This document shows, piece by piece, positions 46,176-58,607 of a DNA stretch of 64,000 nucleotides (its first letter is position 1; every line of letters starts with the position of its first letter). The stretch covers positions 434,001 to 498,000 of the forward strand of contig NC_057321.1 in NCBI RefSeq assembly GCF_000687475.1, written 5' to 3'. This stretch comes from Ustilaginoidea virens (lineage: Eukaryota > Ascomycota > Sordariomycetes > Hypocreales > Clavicipitaceae). The notes beneath the pieces were generated by a model. The model was not told the DNA's origin and searched no databases. It saw nothing but the letters and a program-made list of their open reading frames with translations. A program made the translations under genes and the position numbers.

Positions 46176-49100
46176 ATTAACTGGCCTCTTTACCCATCCT
46201 TCCACACGTATAACAGCCTAATTTCAGTCGATAAAGGTCTTAAGGGCTTTATTAGGCATTCCCTTAGTTATTGCATCGGCGAGATTATCATTCCTATTAA
46301 TCTAATGGATCTCATAAATCTCCTAGCGCTTGTATGACTATCGTAGGGCCATAATATCTATTATGAGCCTCTTTTCCTTAGTAGTACCCAGCTTAATAAG
46401 GCATTCATACAGCGAAAACGAATCTGTATATACAACTGTAGGGATCTTCAGCAATCCCAGCCTGCTGGTAATTATGTTAAGGGTCGTGCCTATTGCGTAT
46501 GCAATATCGACCCCTTGCACTATGCTATACAGCTCTAAAGCGAGTGCGCTGCGTATCACATGCTTACTCTTTGTAGAGCTATAAGTAATAATATTGCTGG
46601 TTAGCTGGAAGGCGTTATCCATCGTATATTCCTCATTGCCTAGTATAATCACATAACTAATCTAGGAGCTTAAATCTTTATTGTTGGCAAAGGATCTGTC
46701 AATAAATACAAAGATCTTAGCTGTATTAAGGGCCAGATTGATGTACTATAGGCCACGATCCTGGTTATTAAGCTGCTATTAAAGGCGCTTATTCAACCTC
46801 GCGATATCGTTAGGGTCAGGTTGCTAGTATTGTGCCGCGACAGATAGGTCAAAAGACGCCTTAGGCTAGCAGACCGTAGCTACATAAGCACCGCAAGCGT
46901 GTTATTCAATATAATTATGCTAGGCCGTAGGCGCATTCTTGTTGATAGTTGCGATCTTCTTACTTTGACCTTTCTAGCGTAATATTATACCGTCAGCATT
47001 AGCCGTTAGCACACACCCGTTAAATATTAGGGGCACAGTTAGTAATAGCTTTATCTTAGGCTTGGCGTTAAAGCCTGCCTTAGTAAGCTCTAATTCTTCC
47101 CGTTAGAAGAAGGCATTATCATTTAGGCTAAGGGTATCATCAGTCTATATACCTATAATACCGAAGCATATGCTAGTATCGCGAGCAGGGTTAGGAGTAT
47201 TAGTACGGTCAGTATCGTTATTACCGGCAGATATCAGCAAACAGAGGTCGTAGGTTGATATAGTTATGCCCAATTTCTCGCGATAGTGCCAGAAGTATAT
47301 CGCCCACCAGTGAGTACCTGCCTCAGCTATTCTGTACAATGGCTTAACCACTTCTATGATAGTGTTATCAGGATATTAGTGAGCTATCTGCTTAGGTAGC
47401 TTGGCAATAATCGACCGATTAAGGGTAGTTAATGACTGCATGTAAGCCTGTATAATATCCTATATCTAAAGAAATAGGCCGTAGGAGCGTTATAATAAAG
47501 GGGCTATTAATATAAGTAACTATTGACTAGCCCGTTAGATTATGGGGGACTAAGTTAATATTAATCGTTTTTTATTATCACTATGCCCTTGAATAATAAG
47601 CCTAGACTTTTCGTATAGCGTATCTATGCCTTTGCCCTTGATTTCTCATACTATACGTAAGTTGAACAGGCATTAGGCTCTATATTGACCGATATTAAAG
47701 GTAACAAATCGGAATACATTATAGGCTTGTAATGCTTTAATTTCTGTGCGGTCAGACTACTCAAAGGGGTCTCTAGGGGTTATAATCTTCCCTTCCTAGC
47801 ATAATTAACTAGTAAGCTGCAGGTCAGCTTACTCTTTCGCAATCAAGAAAGAGGCGTTAATAACAATATTAGAAGCAATAGCATTGACGAGAGCCTCTTC
47901 TTAGTCCTTATTGATTATAATGTTAGATATTATACGTGCTGGCGGTAGTGATAGTAATACTGGCCTGACTTAATCAGGGCTAGTGGCTGGCGATAGGTAT
48001 ATCGCGGCTGCAGGTATCATCGCGGCTAAAAGTGCGGCCGCAGCTAGTATCCTGACTTCCAGCCTACTAGGGCGGGCCAGACCTTCGGCATAGACGATAT
48101 CTTTGGGATTATTAGCAATAGGATTATTATTAAGGTCGTAGTTATAGGGTTTGACGACTATTGACTGGAACTTAACGGGGCCATAAGGCATTTGCATAAT
48201 GCAGGTCTTACTATCGAGGCTGAGTAGCTAGTATAGCCCGTGCTATCCACCCTTTTCTCTCTATACCCGTACGTTAGACTATAGGGATAGTCGGTAGATA
48301 GGCCACATATCCGGGCCGTTTTATTAGGCGAGGGCATCACGAACCTATCGTCTAGCGAGGCATTTCCTAGCTTCATTAATAGCCTTTTGTAATATTAAGG
48401 CGCATTATAATACTAGTAAGCTAGGGGGTAAGTCATCTGTGAGTCAGGGATACGCTCTAAAGACTAATAACATAGGCACTAGACCGTTAGGTCTAGCGGA
48501 ATTATTAACAGCCTTTACAGCAAGCTGTAATTTCTATTCTTTTGTTATCAGATCGCCTACTTCTTTATTGATAATAGTATAGGCTCTGCGTAACGGGGCG
48601 TAGTATCTCTCGACTTTACTAATGCTGTAGTAGGCTTCAACAGGGATTTCATCCATATTAATAGATAAAAGCCAGGCATTATGGCGGAATTCGGCAGAGG
48701 CGAAGTTGGGTCTAGCATCGTGAACAATCTAATCTAATGGACCAAAGTAAGTATTAATCCAGCATTCCTTAAGGGCATTCTAAACATCTTAGGCCTTCTG
48801 TCTTTATAGATCAAGGAACCTAGCTGCCTGGAAGCCTATTGCGGCATCCACAATATATAATACTAGCCGATTATTAAGGTAAAGGATATCTACGATTATC
48901 TCATAGTTAAATTAGTAGTCATCCTTAAGTGTGAATTTAAATTAGCTAGGTGCCTTTGCGTTTATTTGGCATTGATGGCATATATAGGTAATGCTTTCAA
49001 TAATGCTGCAGTCAATATCGTTATAGCTGGCTCTTTACAGTACCTTTGCAAGCTTATTAATAGAAGGGTGCCCGAATCGATGATATAACTAGCGGATTTA

Positions 49101-51482
49101 CTGTGACGATAGGTGGAAGGCTGCGGTATCTATAGCATTAAGAGTCCACTATAGATGTCCCTATTTCCTGATAATAGGGACCTTAATATCCCCTTAGATA
49201 AGTAGGTTTTCGATATTATTAAGCTTTACGCCTATTCTATCTATATCCGTAATAGAATAAAAGAAGGGGGTGCTACTATTAAGGACGTGGAAGGGGATAT
49301 TCCCAAATATTATAGGGACATTCAGTATGCCGGAAGATATAGCAGAGCCTGCGCTAAAATTTACTATATGCTTTTTATCAGTTATCTCGATAGTTAGAGA
49401 CTTTATTAATCGCATTAGGGCCTTTGCTTGACCTAGGCCTACTATTGATAGGCCGGAGGCGCTAGTATCCGGTAGGATTCCGCGGAAGGTATAGTCACTA
49501 TAGCATTCTTCTTCTAGAAAGGCAGAATTACAGTCTGGTGAGGGTATTCAAAAAGGGTCAATTTATAGGAAGGCATATCGGTATAATTTATCCTATAGGG
49601 CTTATAATGTTTCAATAGATGAAGAAGGTAATGGTTCTATTTGCGTAAGGGCTAAGAAATACTAAATAGCTGTAAATTATAGTGCGATAGCGTCCTCTGT
49701 GTCTCGATGTATAACCCCTGCCATTATGACTTTAATATCTTTAGCGATATCATTAAAGTCGGTATCGTTAAGGTAGTCTTAGTTGGCAATCCCTTCGTAT
49801 TCCTATAGGAAAATACAGAATTTCCTATCGTTAGGGGCGGTACGGTTAGAACGGTTCTTCAGCTATCGTGCCTTTAATTCTTATTGTTTTTGGGCAGTAT
49901 AGTTGGATGACTAATATCCTAATTTATTATAAATAAAGTATCGTCTCTAACGGGGTCTGGCTAGAAGGGCATAATTCTATTGTTTAAAATAGCATTAAGG
50001 GGGTCTATATCGCTAGGGGCGTTAATACCGGTTATAGGATTAACTATATCTACAGTCTATGAATAACGCTATATTATTATCAATATCTTCAATATCTTGT
50101 TGTTATTAATACTGCTGTTGTTAAAGGAATTGATGCTATTAAGTTATATGGGTAGTCTCGTAGATGGAAAGAGATTACTATAGGTTAGCAGTAAGGCCTT
50201 TAAATGTAGAGGCATAATGATATATAGCCTAGCTATACTCAGGGGTATCCCTTATAGCGTTAAGCACTTGCCGATAAAGCTCTATATCAGCTATAAAGGG
50301 GGGAAAAAGACCATAATATAGGCGCTAAAGTTCCTCTAGTAGGATATTAAGGCATTCTAGTTTTGACTTATTAGGATGTTTCGCAATAGTTAATTAGAGC
50401 ATTATTCTATTCTAACGGTGCAAATAGAATTGCTTTATGCTTTTATTTTTAAAATGGCTTTTGACTTTGCGGACTATATCGTCAAAAGTAAGGGTATTAC
50501 AAATACGCTCGATATTATTGAAGTAATAAGTCTTAGTATTGCCGATTAGTATGATTTAAAAAGCTTTGGTAAGTGCATAATCGGGTAATCCTAGTAGTCG
50601 GCATTTGCTCTTAAAGGATATAACTTTTAGTATAATAAAGTCATCCATTTTGCTGCTATATCTATCCTCTACACAGTAGCTGCGCAGTAGGTTAGATATC
50701 TTCTTTGAAACATCGTTAAACCCGGCCTCTATATAGGCTCTTTAGGTATGATCTTTTTAGTGGTATTATTGTTCCAGAGGATATTCTAGAACGGCTTATC
50801 GGTAGCCTTACAATAGGCTGGCGGGATCTCTAGCTAGGTTATCCTATAATCTGGGTCGGTCTAGATTTACTGGTCCTCCTATTAAGACGGTCCGTTCATC
50901 GGCCTAGGTAGGCCGATAGTGCTAGAAGGGGTCCGGTGCTATGCCTATCTTTAGTATTATTGGGTAAGGCATTAGAGCCGGTGGTTAAGGCATTTGAGCC
51001 TATAGTTAAGGCATCCAGGCCTGTAGGTTGTGGCTATAATACCACGATTCGTAATATCTGGCATCAGGGGCAGCTATTTTATCAATATTAGGGGCTTGCC
51101 CAGTGCCGCTAGTAGCGGTATGTTAGGGAATATTAATATTAGTGGCTTGGAGGGTATCGCTAGCAACTTTAAGGGTATTGCTATCGGCGCTCTCTATTGA
51201 TTGAAGCACATTATTAGGGCCTATAACCTGACCTCTGGTCCTTGTGGGCATACTATAATTCTGAGGGGCATTAGGATAGCCGCTTTAGCTAGCTCGGCTA
51301 GGGGTATAACCCTTAGGATGAAGTATTTAGTTGGTTAGGCTATAGTTATCGTCTGTTGAATATTGCTGTTGTTAGGAGCTTTTCCCTATCTTAAATAGCG
51401 GCCTATAAATAGGCGTTTTCCCTTTCTATTATAGCGGCCGGCCCCTTGCTTCTTTAGTAGGAATAAGGGCCTTTTTTGATAT
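46176..51482 (-). pseudogene. Copia-A2 gag-pol remnant, main part
   Basis: Read leftward from 51482: gag with a degenerate zinc knuckle (FIYNKLGY, near 49940), protease (about 49480-49200), integrase (about 48960-48230), linker with an Ala/Pro/Arg stretch (about 48200-47930), RT (about 47800-47000) and RNase H (about 46760-46180). The RNase H part is the best preserved, with an open frame of 104 codons (46338-46652) reading TYSSTKSKHV and YTDSFSLYECLIKLG. It aligns with Copia-A1 along its length. There are many TAG/TAA stops. The N-terminal gag lies beyond Gypsy-A5, at 57135-57830. Confidence 0.87.
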
Positions 51483-51487
51483 AGATA

Positions 51488-51742
51488 TGTCACGGACTCG
51501 GGCTATGCCCGTATCATGGATTGACTGAGGCTCGGGCTGCGCCCGTGCTTAGTCTGGAACGGATGATATAAAGTAGACGCGCGGGCCCATAAGGGCAATA
51601 TTAGGGCTCTAGCCCGCGCCACATACGGATGTATATAGACTGCGGAAGGGACCCGATTCGGACTCTTCTCCCTTCCTCTTTAGTTTTATCAATATATCCG
51701 ATTAACGCCTATTCGTAGTCGCCTTAGGGCCAATCTATTATA
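51488..51742 (+). repeat. Gypsy-A5 5' LTR (255 bp)
   Basis: Starts TGTCACGGACTCGGG and ends AATCTATTATA. The following sequence ATTAATAAAACTCTCTC is conserved after the LTR in all Gypsy-A copies that show this region (13451-13469 and 19044-19062, inverted); I could not assign a tRNA primer to it. Confidence 0.94.
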
Positions 51743-51839
51743 ATTAATAAAACTCTCTCAACCCTTATTGTTATATCTTATATAACTGCCGATAATAGAT
51801 ATAGACCCCTTATAGAATATTATAAGCTCAGACGATGCC

Positions 51840-53090
51840 CGATACGCCCCCGCTCGATAATAGGCCGTATAATTAGAGTTAATTACGAATGCGATAGAAG
51901 TACTTAATGCGAGGTTCTAAGAATAGCTATCCTAAAGCTAAAAGAGCGAGCGCTAGATACGCGCCCAGGCTAAGCAGACTGAGCATCGGATATAGGCTCT
52001 TATCGACTAGATGTAGTAATAATTATCGTTAGTACCTATATTGACCCTAGATCGATCCTAGATTAATTCTATCTTAATCCTAAAGGAAACCTAATAAAAA
52101 TGCAAGCTGATACCGGTTGGGGAACCCTTTAATAGCAAAAAGGCTATATTTACTGTATAGAAGACCTTTATAGAGTATAAGTTAGAGATCGATTGAGACT
52201 TTATTGGTAATAATAAGACCTAATGGATGTTTATCTACTAGAACCTTTCGGCTATAGTCTAATCCTAAGTAGCGGTATTTTTTAAGAATAGCGCGGCCTC
52301 TTATTACCGCCTTATAGCCTTCTTTAATTACTTATAGCAACTCTTTAAGGATCTATATCGGGAGGAATACGCGATTACTAAGCTTAAGTATACCCTCTAT
52401 TAGATGCCAAAAGAACCCTTCTTAGCCTTCTTCATATACTTTAAGGAAAAATTAGTATTAATAGGGGGGCTTAGTTGGCCTAAATTAGTAAAGCTAGAAA
52501 TACTCCGATCCGCCCTTAACCTTTATATATCGGAAAAGATTATCGGCCTAAGGGTCTCCCGTAAGGACTATAATGCGGCCGTTATACGGTACCGTGAAAT
52601 CGCTATCGACCTAGAGATAAGCCTTACCGCGAAACGCTATGCGGATCCTTACTAGAATTATAATAATAATGCCCGGGACCTATAGGCGATTGCTTAGGAT
52701 AAGGATAGTGATATGCCTATAATGGGCGTTAATAAGCTAGATTCAAAGGGTAAGAAGAAGTCATCCGCTAAAAGGGTAGTATAAGTTTTAAGAGAAGTCC
52801 TTAAGGAGCACTACTAGAAATCACTTTATACCCGATATAGGGATACCGGCTATAAAATGCCGGAATACAAGCTAAGGCTGGCCCGGCCTCTACTAAAGAC
52901 AACTATAGCTTCTATAGACCTAAAGGCTATAGAAGCCTTACGAATTGCCGAGCTTAGAGATAGTAATAATAGCGATTCCTAGGGGAAAGACTAGCCCTTA
53001 AGCCGAATCTTACAAAAAGGCTTAAAAAACACACCTAGCCCCTAGCTAGGTCATAATAGGAATACTATATAAAGGAGATTAATAATATTA
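51840..53090 (+). pseudogene. Gypsy-A5 gag remnant
   Basis: Gag of the chromovirus. The best-preserved part (52404-52655) reads PKEPFLAFFIYFKEKL and further helices typical of a gag body. A zinc knuckle with exact CCHC spacing lies at 52827-52868, but all four metal ligands are now Tyr (codons at 52827, 52836, 52851 and 52866). TGY to TAY and CAY to TAY explain all four. A basic stretch (KGKKKSSAKR) precedes it. Stops are TAG/TAA. It cannot bind zinc as it stands. Confidence 0.85.
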
Positions 53091-56000
53091 AGGACCGTAT
53101 AGATAGATACCCCTTTTTAGTCCCAATATTATATAATAATTCTACCTTTATTAATACCCTAATTGATTCTGGTTGTAATTGCTATAGTGCGATAAGCGAA
53201 AGAACTATCTAAAGGTTAAGACTTTAGCCTATTTGCCTACCGTCTTATAGGAAACTTGGGACTATAGTAGATATAAAGAGTCGATCGGGGGAGCGATAGA
53301 TTACCCCCTCGATTACCTATGCCGTTTATATCGATATCAATATCGATAGATAGCTATTAGCTATAATACTATATATCGTCCCGGGCCTTACCTGCGATAT
53401 TATCCTAGGGCTGCTTTAGATAGAGTATCGCGATATCGAACTATAGGCGAAGTAGTGCCGATTAAGAATTAGAGCTACTAGTAGCCTCCTTATAAGGGAA
53501 TCGATTACTTAATCTTTTAGGCCTATTGCGATTAATATTCTCAGATCGGTCTTTTACGATATACTATAACGCGCAGTATATACTTAAGATAATTCGACCT
53601 TTTTCTTCCTTACAAGCCTATAGGAGCTTATATGCATCCTCTATATTATGCTCCTGCTATATTAGAATTTAGCTTCCCCTCTGGCCTAGCTATAGACCTT
53701 ACTATTGGAGCTCTAGGATTTCGCTAACCTCTTCGATAAGGCAAAGGCTGCCGGCCTTTTACCGCACTAGGGCACGCTTGATTATTATATTAAGCTTAAA
53801 CCGACCCTAGATAGGGGGCCACCCGACCTCCTATAGGGACCGCTATATAATATACCGCGGGACCAGCTACTTAAGGTTTGGAGATAGGTAACGGACCTTA
53901 TAGATAAAGGATAGATCTATATAAGCTCCTTATCGGCAGTAGTATTAGTCTTACTCGCGAAAAAGGCGAATAGCAGATAGCATTTTTACGTAGATTATCA
54001 GGCCCTAAATAAGGTTATAATATAGGACCGGTATCCCCTTCCCTTAATTAAAGAGACGCTATATTCCCTATCCTAGGCGAAGTAGTTTATAAAGGTAGAT
54101 ATTTAAGCCGTATTCTATAAGATCTATATCGCTAAGGGCGATAAATACCTGATTGCATTCTAGACCTACTTTAGCCTCTTTAAGTGGTTAGTAACCCCTT
54201 TTGGCCTGACTGGGGCCCTTATGATATTCTAGCGTTATATCAATAGGGCCTTAGGGGACTTATTAGGGGATTTTGCTACCGCTTATTTAGATGATGTTTT
54301 AGTCTATACCGGCGGCTTACGGAAGGAATATATAGACTGCATTAGGGTTATCTTTAGATGCCTATAAGATGCTAGTCTAAATTTAGATTTAGATAAATAC
54401 GATTTTATAGTAAAGGAGGTATACTACCTCGGCTATATTATAACGGTAGGGAAGGAGATCTGCCTAGACCCTAAGAAGATTAAGGCGATTTAAGAGTGGG
54501 AAGCCCTTACAAAATTGCAAGGTATCTAAAGCTTCTTAAATTTCGCAAACTTTTATTGCGATTTTATTCTAGATTTCTCTTACTTAGCCGAGCCTTTAGT
54601 TTAATTAATATAGAAGGGTGTTCCCTTTTAATAGCTTAAAGAAGAGGAAAAGGCTTTTTAAGCGCTTAAGTAGTACTTTATCTTGCATCTGGTTTTCGCC
54701 TAATAGGACCCTAAGAAGGAAATAATCTTTAAGGCAGATAGCTTTAGTATAGCTCTTAGTAGCTACCTCTCCTAAATCGGGGAAAATAGAGTGCTTTACC
54801 TAATCGCATATTATTTAGTATAGCTTACGAAGGCTAAATAGAATTATACTATCTACAATAAAGAGCTACTTACTGTTATTATATGCCTTAAAGCATAGTC
54901 GGCTGAATTCTATTTTATTACTGCCCTATTTACGATCCTTATAGACTATAAGAACTTTAAGTACTTTACCCGACTAAAGGAGATATTAGAACGCTAGGCG
55001 CGATAGGCCGAGATATTAGCCCTTTTTAACTTCTACCTTTAGTACCGGCCTAGCTTATAGGCCTAACGCCCTAATGCCCTCTTGCGATAGGAGTAAAAGG
55101 CAGATAGCGCGGCACTAAGGTTTGGCCAAGTCTTTTAACTACTATCTATCTCTACTGTAGAGGCAGACCCAATAGAGGTTTAGCTAGACCTAATAGGAGA
55201 TCGGCCGATTACGGCCCTAAGTATAATAAAGGATAGGCCAATAGCGGCTTTATCGACCGGAGTCTTTTTACCTAATAGCTCTTAGGTCTTCGCCAATATA
55301 TACCTATAGGCGCTTTAGGACTAGGCTATAGCTAAGGACGAACTATATCGGGCCTAATAGAAGGCTATAGCGAATAGAGAATAATAATTCCCTATAGAGG
55401 CGAATACTAGAGAGTAGATTGTAGATTATACCTTAAATGCCTATAGAGCGCTACTCTACTAGGGCTAGGTTTAGCTCCCTTCGTTCGAGCCGCTAATAAC
55501 TATAGTAATCTAATGATACTATAACTCCCCTACTGCGGGGTACTTAGGGAAGAATACGACTTTCTAACTCTTATAATAGGATTACTACTTTAATAATATA
55601 TCGTCTGAGGTGGCTCGGTTTATTTAGAATTGCTAATACTATGGGGCGCATAAGAGCCGCTAATTGCGATAGGGCTTACTCTAGCCCTTACTAATCCTAA
55701 ATCGTTTTTAGTCTTAGATCTCTATTGACTTTATGACTGACCTCCTAGCCTAAGATGCCTCCGACCCGTATTACCTAATAGTTATTACCGACCGCCTATC
55801 TAAGTATATTTAGCTTAAAGCGATATATTTAATGCGAGCGGAGGATTATATAGAATGGTTTCTCGACTGCTAGTAGTAGTACTATAGATTCCCCGCTTAG
55901 ATTATTAGTAATAGAGGCTCGGATTAGGTAGGCTAATTCTAGATTACAATATATAAGGCTATTAGGACTAAATAACTCCTCTCGACCGCATACTATCTAT

Positions 56001-56860
56001 AAACCAACGGTAGTATAAAGCGTATAAACTAGGAGGTCTAGGCTATTTTATGCGTTAAGGTAGCATTCGACTAATATAACTAGCCCTAATATCTTGCGAT
56101 TTATTAATACGCTCTAAATAACCGCACTTCTTTAGTTACTAGATATAATCCTAATTATCTCCTGAATGGCTTTAATTTTCCTATTATGGTACCTCCCTCC
56201 GATATTATATTAAGTTTAACGACCCCTAAGGGGCGAGCGGCGCGCTTCCTAGCTATAATACGGGAGGGGGGCGAATTCGCTTAGGCCGCTATCGCCTTTG
56301 CCTAATAGCAGCAGTAGGACGTAATAAACCGCTCCTAACGCCTAGCGGAACACTACTAAGTCGGGGATTAAGTCTAGCTAAGCCTACGGAATATTAAGAC
56401 CAACCGGCCTTATAAGAAGCTCGACTGGGTATCTACCAAGTATACTATTATGGCCGTCCTGTTTTTGCTTAATGTCCGACTTAATATTCCCAACGGTATC
56501 CACCTAGTTTTTTACATTAATTTTATAGAATATACCGCTTCCGACCCGCTGCCGAGCTAAATACTTATAGATACTAGGCCTGGTCTTCTACTAGTCTTAC
56601 TAGAGGACTCTAATACCCTACACGAGGAATTTAAGGTCAAGGAGATACTAGCTGCTAAAAACGCTTAGGGTCATAGCGGCAAACGTAATATGCTAGTAAA
56701 ATGGAAGGGGTATAACTCGCCAATTTAGGAACTACTAGAGAACTTTAAGAATATTACGGCGCGGGAGGCATTTAAGGTTAAATAGGGGGATATTTGGATA
56801 TATAATAGACCCGGTCGAACCCTATAGTAACCCCAATACAGACCGGATGAAATTTTTCTT
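53091..56860 (+). pseudogene. Gypsy-A5 protease-RT-RNase H-integrase-chromodomain remnant
   Basis: The protease has IDSGCNCYSAISE at about 53162-53200, with the active-site Asp kept. RT runs from FYVDYQALNK (about 53984) through an intact catalytic YLDD at 54284-54295. RNase H follows at about 54690-55000. The integrase has a damaged zinc end near 55640, a core near 55720-56060, and its GPY-like tail up to 56500. The chromodomain near 56690-56780 keeps LVKWKGYNSP with its Trp. There are dozens of TAG/TAA stops but no frameshift within pol. This is the best reference here for the Gypsy-A protein order. Confidence 0.9.
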
Positions 56861-56874
56861 AGCAAAAGGGGGTA

Positions 56875-57129
56875 TATTACGGACTTAGGCTATGCCTATA
56901 TTATGGATTGACTGAGGCTCGGGCTATGCCCGTGCCTAGTCCGGAACGGATAATATAAGGTAGATGCGCGGGCCTATAAGGGCAATATTAGGGCTCTAGC
57001 CCGCGCCATATATGGATATATATAGACTGCGGAAGGGACCCGATTCGGACTCTTCTCCCTTCCTCCTTAGTTTTATCAATATATCCGATTGACGCCTATT
57101 CGCAGTCGCCCTAGGGCCAGTCCGTCATA
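56875..57129 (+). repeat. Gypsy-A5 3' LTR (255 bp)
   Basis: Starts TATTACGGACTTAGG after a G-rich tract and ends AGTCCGTCATA. TSD AGATA follows. It differs from the 5' LTR at a modest number of C/T and G/A sites. Confidence 0.94.
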
Positions 57130-57134
57130 AGATA

Positions 57135-57830
57135 GAGGGATAAGGGGTTATTATGCTATTAGTATTATAAAGTCCCTAGGGGTTGAAAAGGCTTATAAAG
57201 GTCTTCGCGAGGGTAATCGCAAGGGTATTCGTAAGGGTATTTATAATAGTATCCGTAAAGGTATTTAAACAATTATAGTAGGAAGTAAATTCCTTAAGCT
57301 TATAATAGAGGGGGCATTCTAGTTCATTTGCATCTCTTGTTCGGTATAAGCAGTAGGGACTGATTGTTCTTTATCTAGATTTAACCAGGATATGAAGGTT
57401 TTATATGCAAATTAGAGATCTATTTCCTCTTGAGGCTACTTAAGTATAGTCTCTTATTGGAGGTAGTAGGTAAGGGTCTTAACTGCTAATGATCCTGTGC
57501 TTCTAATATATACCCTACGTTCCTATAGGGTTGTTCGGAATTCCTATAGAAGCCGTTTGTTAATACAGCTGAATAGTTCCTTGGTCTACTTATCATAATT
57601 TTTACAGAATTATTCCTATAGATCATCATCCATCTTATCGCCTATTGAGTAGTTATTAATAAGATAGGCGATATAATTGTATAACTGTTCGTCTGTAGTA
57701 TTAGCAGGGTTAATCTGCCCTTTTGAATTTACCTAGTCCTCTGTAATGGTATTAGCGTGAGGCCTAAGCTTTTTAGGTAGTAATCCTTTTATTGTGATGT
57801 TGATAGGGGTAGGCGTGTGTATTAGAAGGA
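57135..57830 (-). pseudogene. Copia-A2 gag, N-terminal part
   Basis: The minus-strand gag N-terminus of Copia-A2, separated from the rest (46176-51482) by Gypsy-A5. It is homologous to 7130-7970 in Copia-A3 and to the first part of Copia-A1 gag. It contains stops of TAG/TAA type. The start codon is not certain. Confidence 0.75.
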
Positions 57831-58259
57831 AGTAATTAATAAAAGAAAGAAGGAAGGAAGTAAGGAAGAAGGTTAGGAAGGAAGTAAGGAAGGAAGCAAT
57901 AGTCGGGCAGGATGTTGTAGGCGTTCTAGTTGCTTATTTAACTATTGAATGTAACGGTAAATAGGCTCTTTACCGTAGATATTATTGCGGTTCAGGGTTG
58001 CTTGCGTAAGAACCCGCGTTTTAGCCTGCTAATTGTATTCACTGGCTGTTACACTATCAGTATGATATTTAGCAATTGTTCCTCGTGATAGACGAGTAGG
58101 GAAGGTTAGATATAATCAGTTTATCCCTTAGTTCGTAACATTCATAGCCGTTCCTCTAAATAGGCTAGATCACGTTCCTTATTAGTATAACTTTATTAAA
58201 TCGTCTCTTCTTACTAGTCCTAGCTAATCTGTGAAGTGAACTTCAACTTCACTAATCAG
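57831..58259 (-). other. Copia-A2 5' leader
   Basis: Non-coding. It has a purine microsatellite of AAGG/AAAG units (57838-57898) and the conserved leader block next to the LTR, in which the hairpin (58190-58204) is partly broken by C-to-T type changes. Confidence 0.6.
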
Positions 58260-58602
58260 TATTGGTTTCACCAAGGGGTACTCAGTTGTACGTAGGGTTG
58301 CGCGCGTGGTATCAAGTACCGTGAGGTCACCAGTCAAAGGTATGATTACTTCTTTGATTATGACTATGACTATCTAAAAGGAAAGAAAGGAAGCAAAAGA
58401 GGGTAATTACACGATGTGGCCTTTTTGTGCGTGCCGTAGTTACGTGCATTGGCGCAGTCGGGCCGGGCTGCCCGCGTGCCCTACCGGGCTCAGGGGTAAA
58501 GGGGCAAAAGGGGCCAAAGTGGCCACATCGTGCGCATCGGGTGTGCGCGGCACATCCGTCGCAATGTGCCCAATTGGGCACCTTGCGACAGCGATTCCGA
58601 CA
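58260..58602 (-). repeat. Copia-A2 5' LTR (343 bp)
   Basis: In minus reading it starts TGTCGGAATCGCTG and ends CCAATA (CA to TA). The right target duplication is CCTAT (58603-58607). Confidence 0.93.
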
Positions 58603-58607
58603 CCTAT

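Larger units (their letters stand above)
51488..57129 (+). mobile_element. Gypsy-A5 LTR retrotransposon, complete
   Basis: The only complete Gypsy-A copy in the window, 5642 bp. LTRs of 255 bp at 51488-51742 and 56875-57129, with the perfect 5-bp target duplication AGATA (51483-51487 and 57130-57134). It is inserted in Copia-A2 gag. Gag (frame of 52404) and protease-pol (frame of 53162) are in different frames that overlap near 53000-53060. It keeps an intact YLDD but has many stops elsewhere. Confidence 0.96.
45523..58602 (-). mobile_element. Copia-A2 LTR retrotransposon, complete but interrupted
   Basis: A minus-strand Copia-A element of about 7.4 kb without Gypsy-A5. The LTRs are both 343 bp (45523-45865 and 58260-58602). 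Target duplications are CCTAC (45518-45522) and CCTAT (58603-58607), which differ by one C/T change. Gypsy-B RT sequence is continuous across the insertion. It is a different subfamily from Copia-A1: LTR, leader and 3' region differ but gag-pol aligns. Confidence 0.94.
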
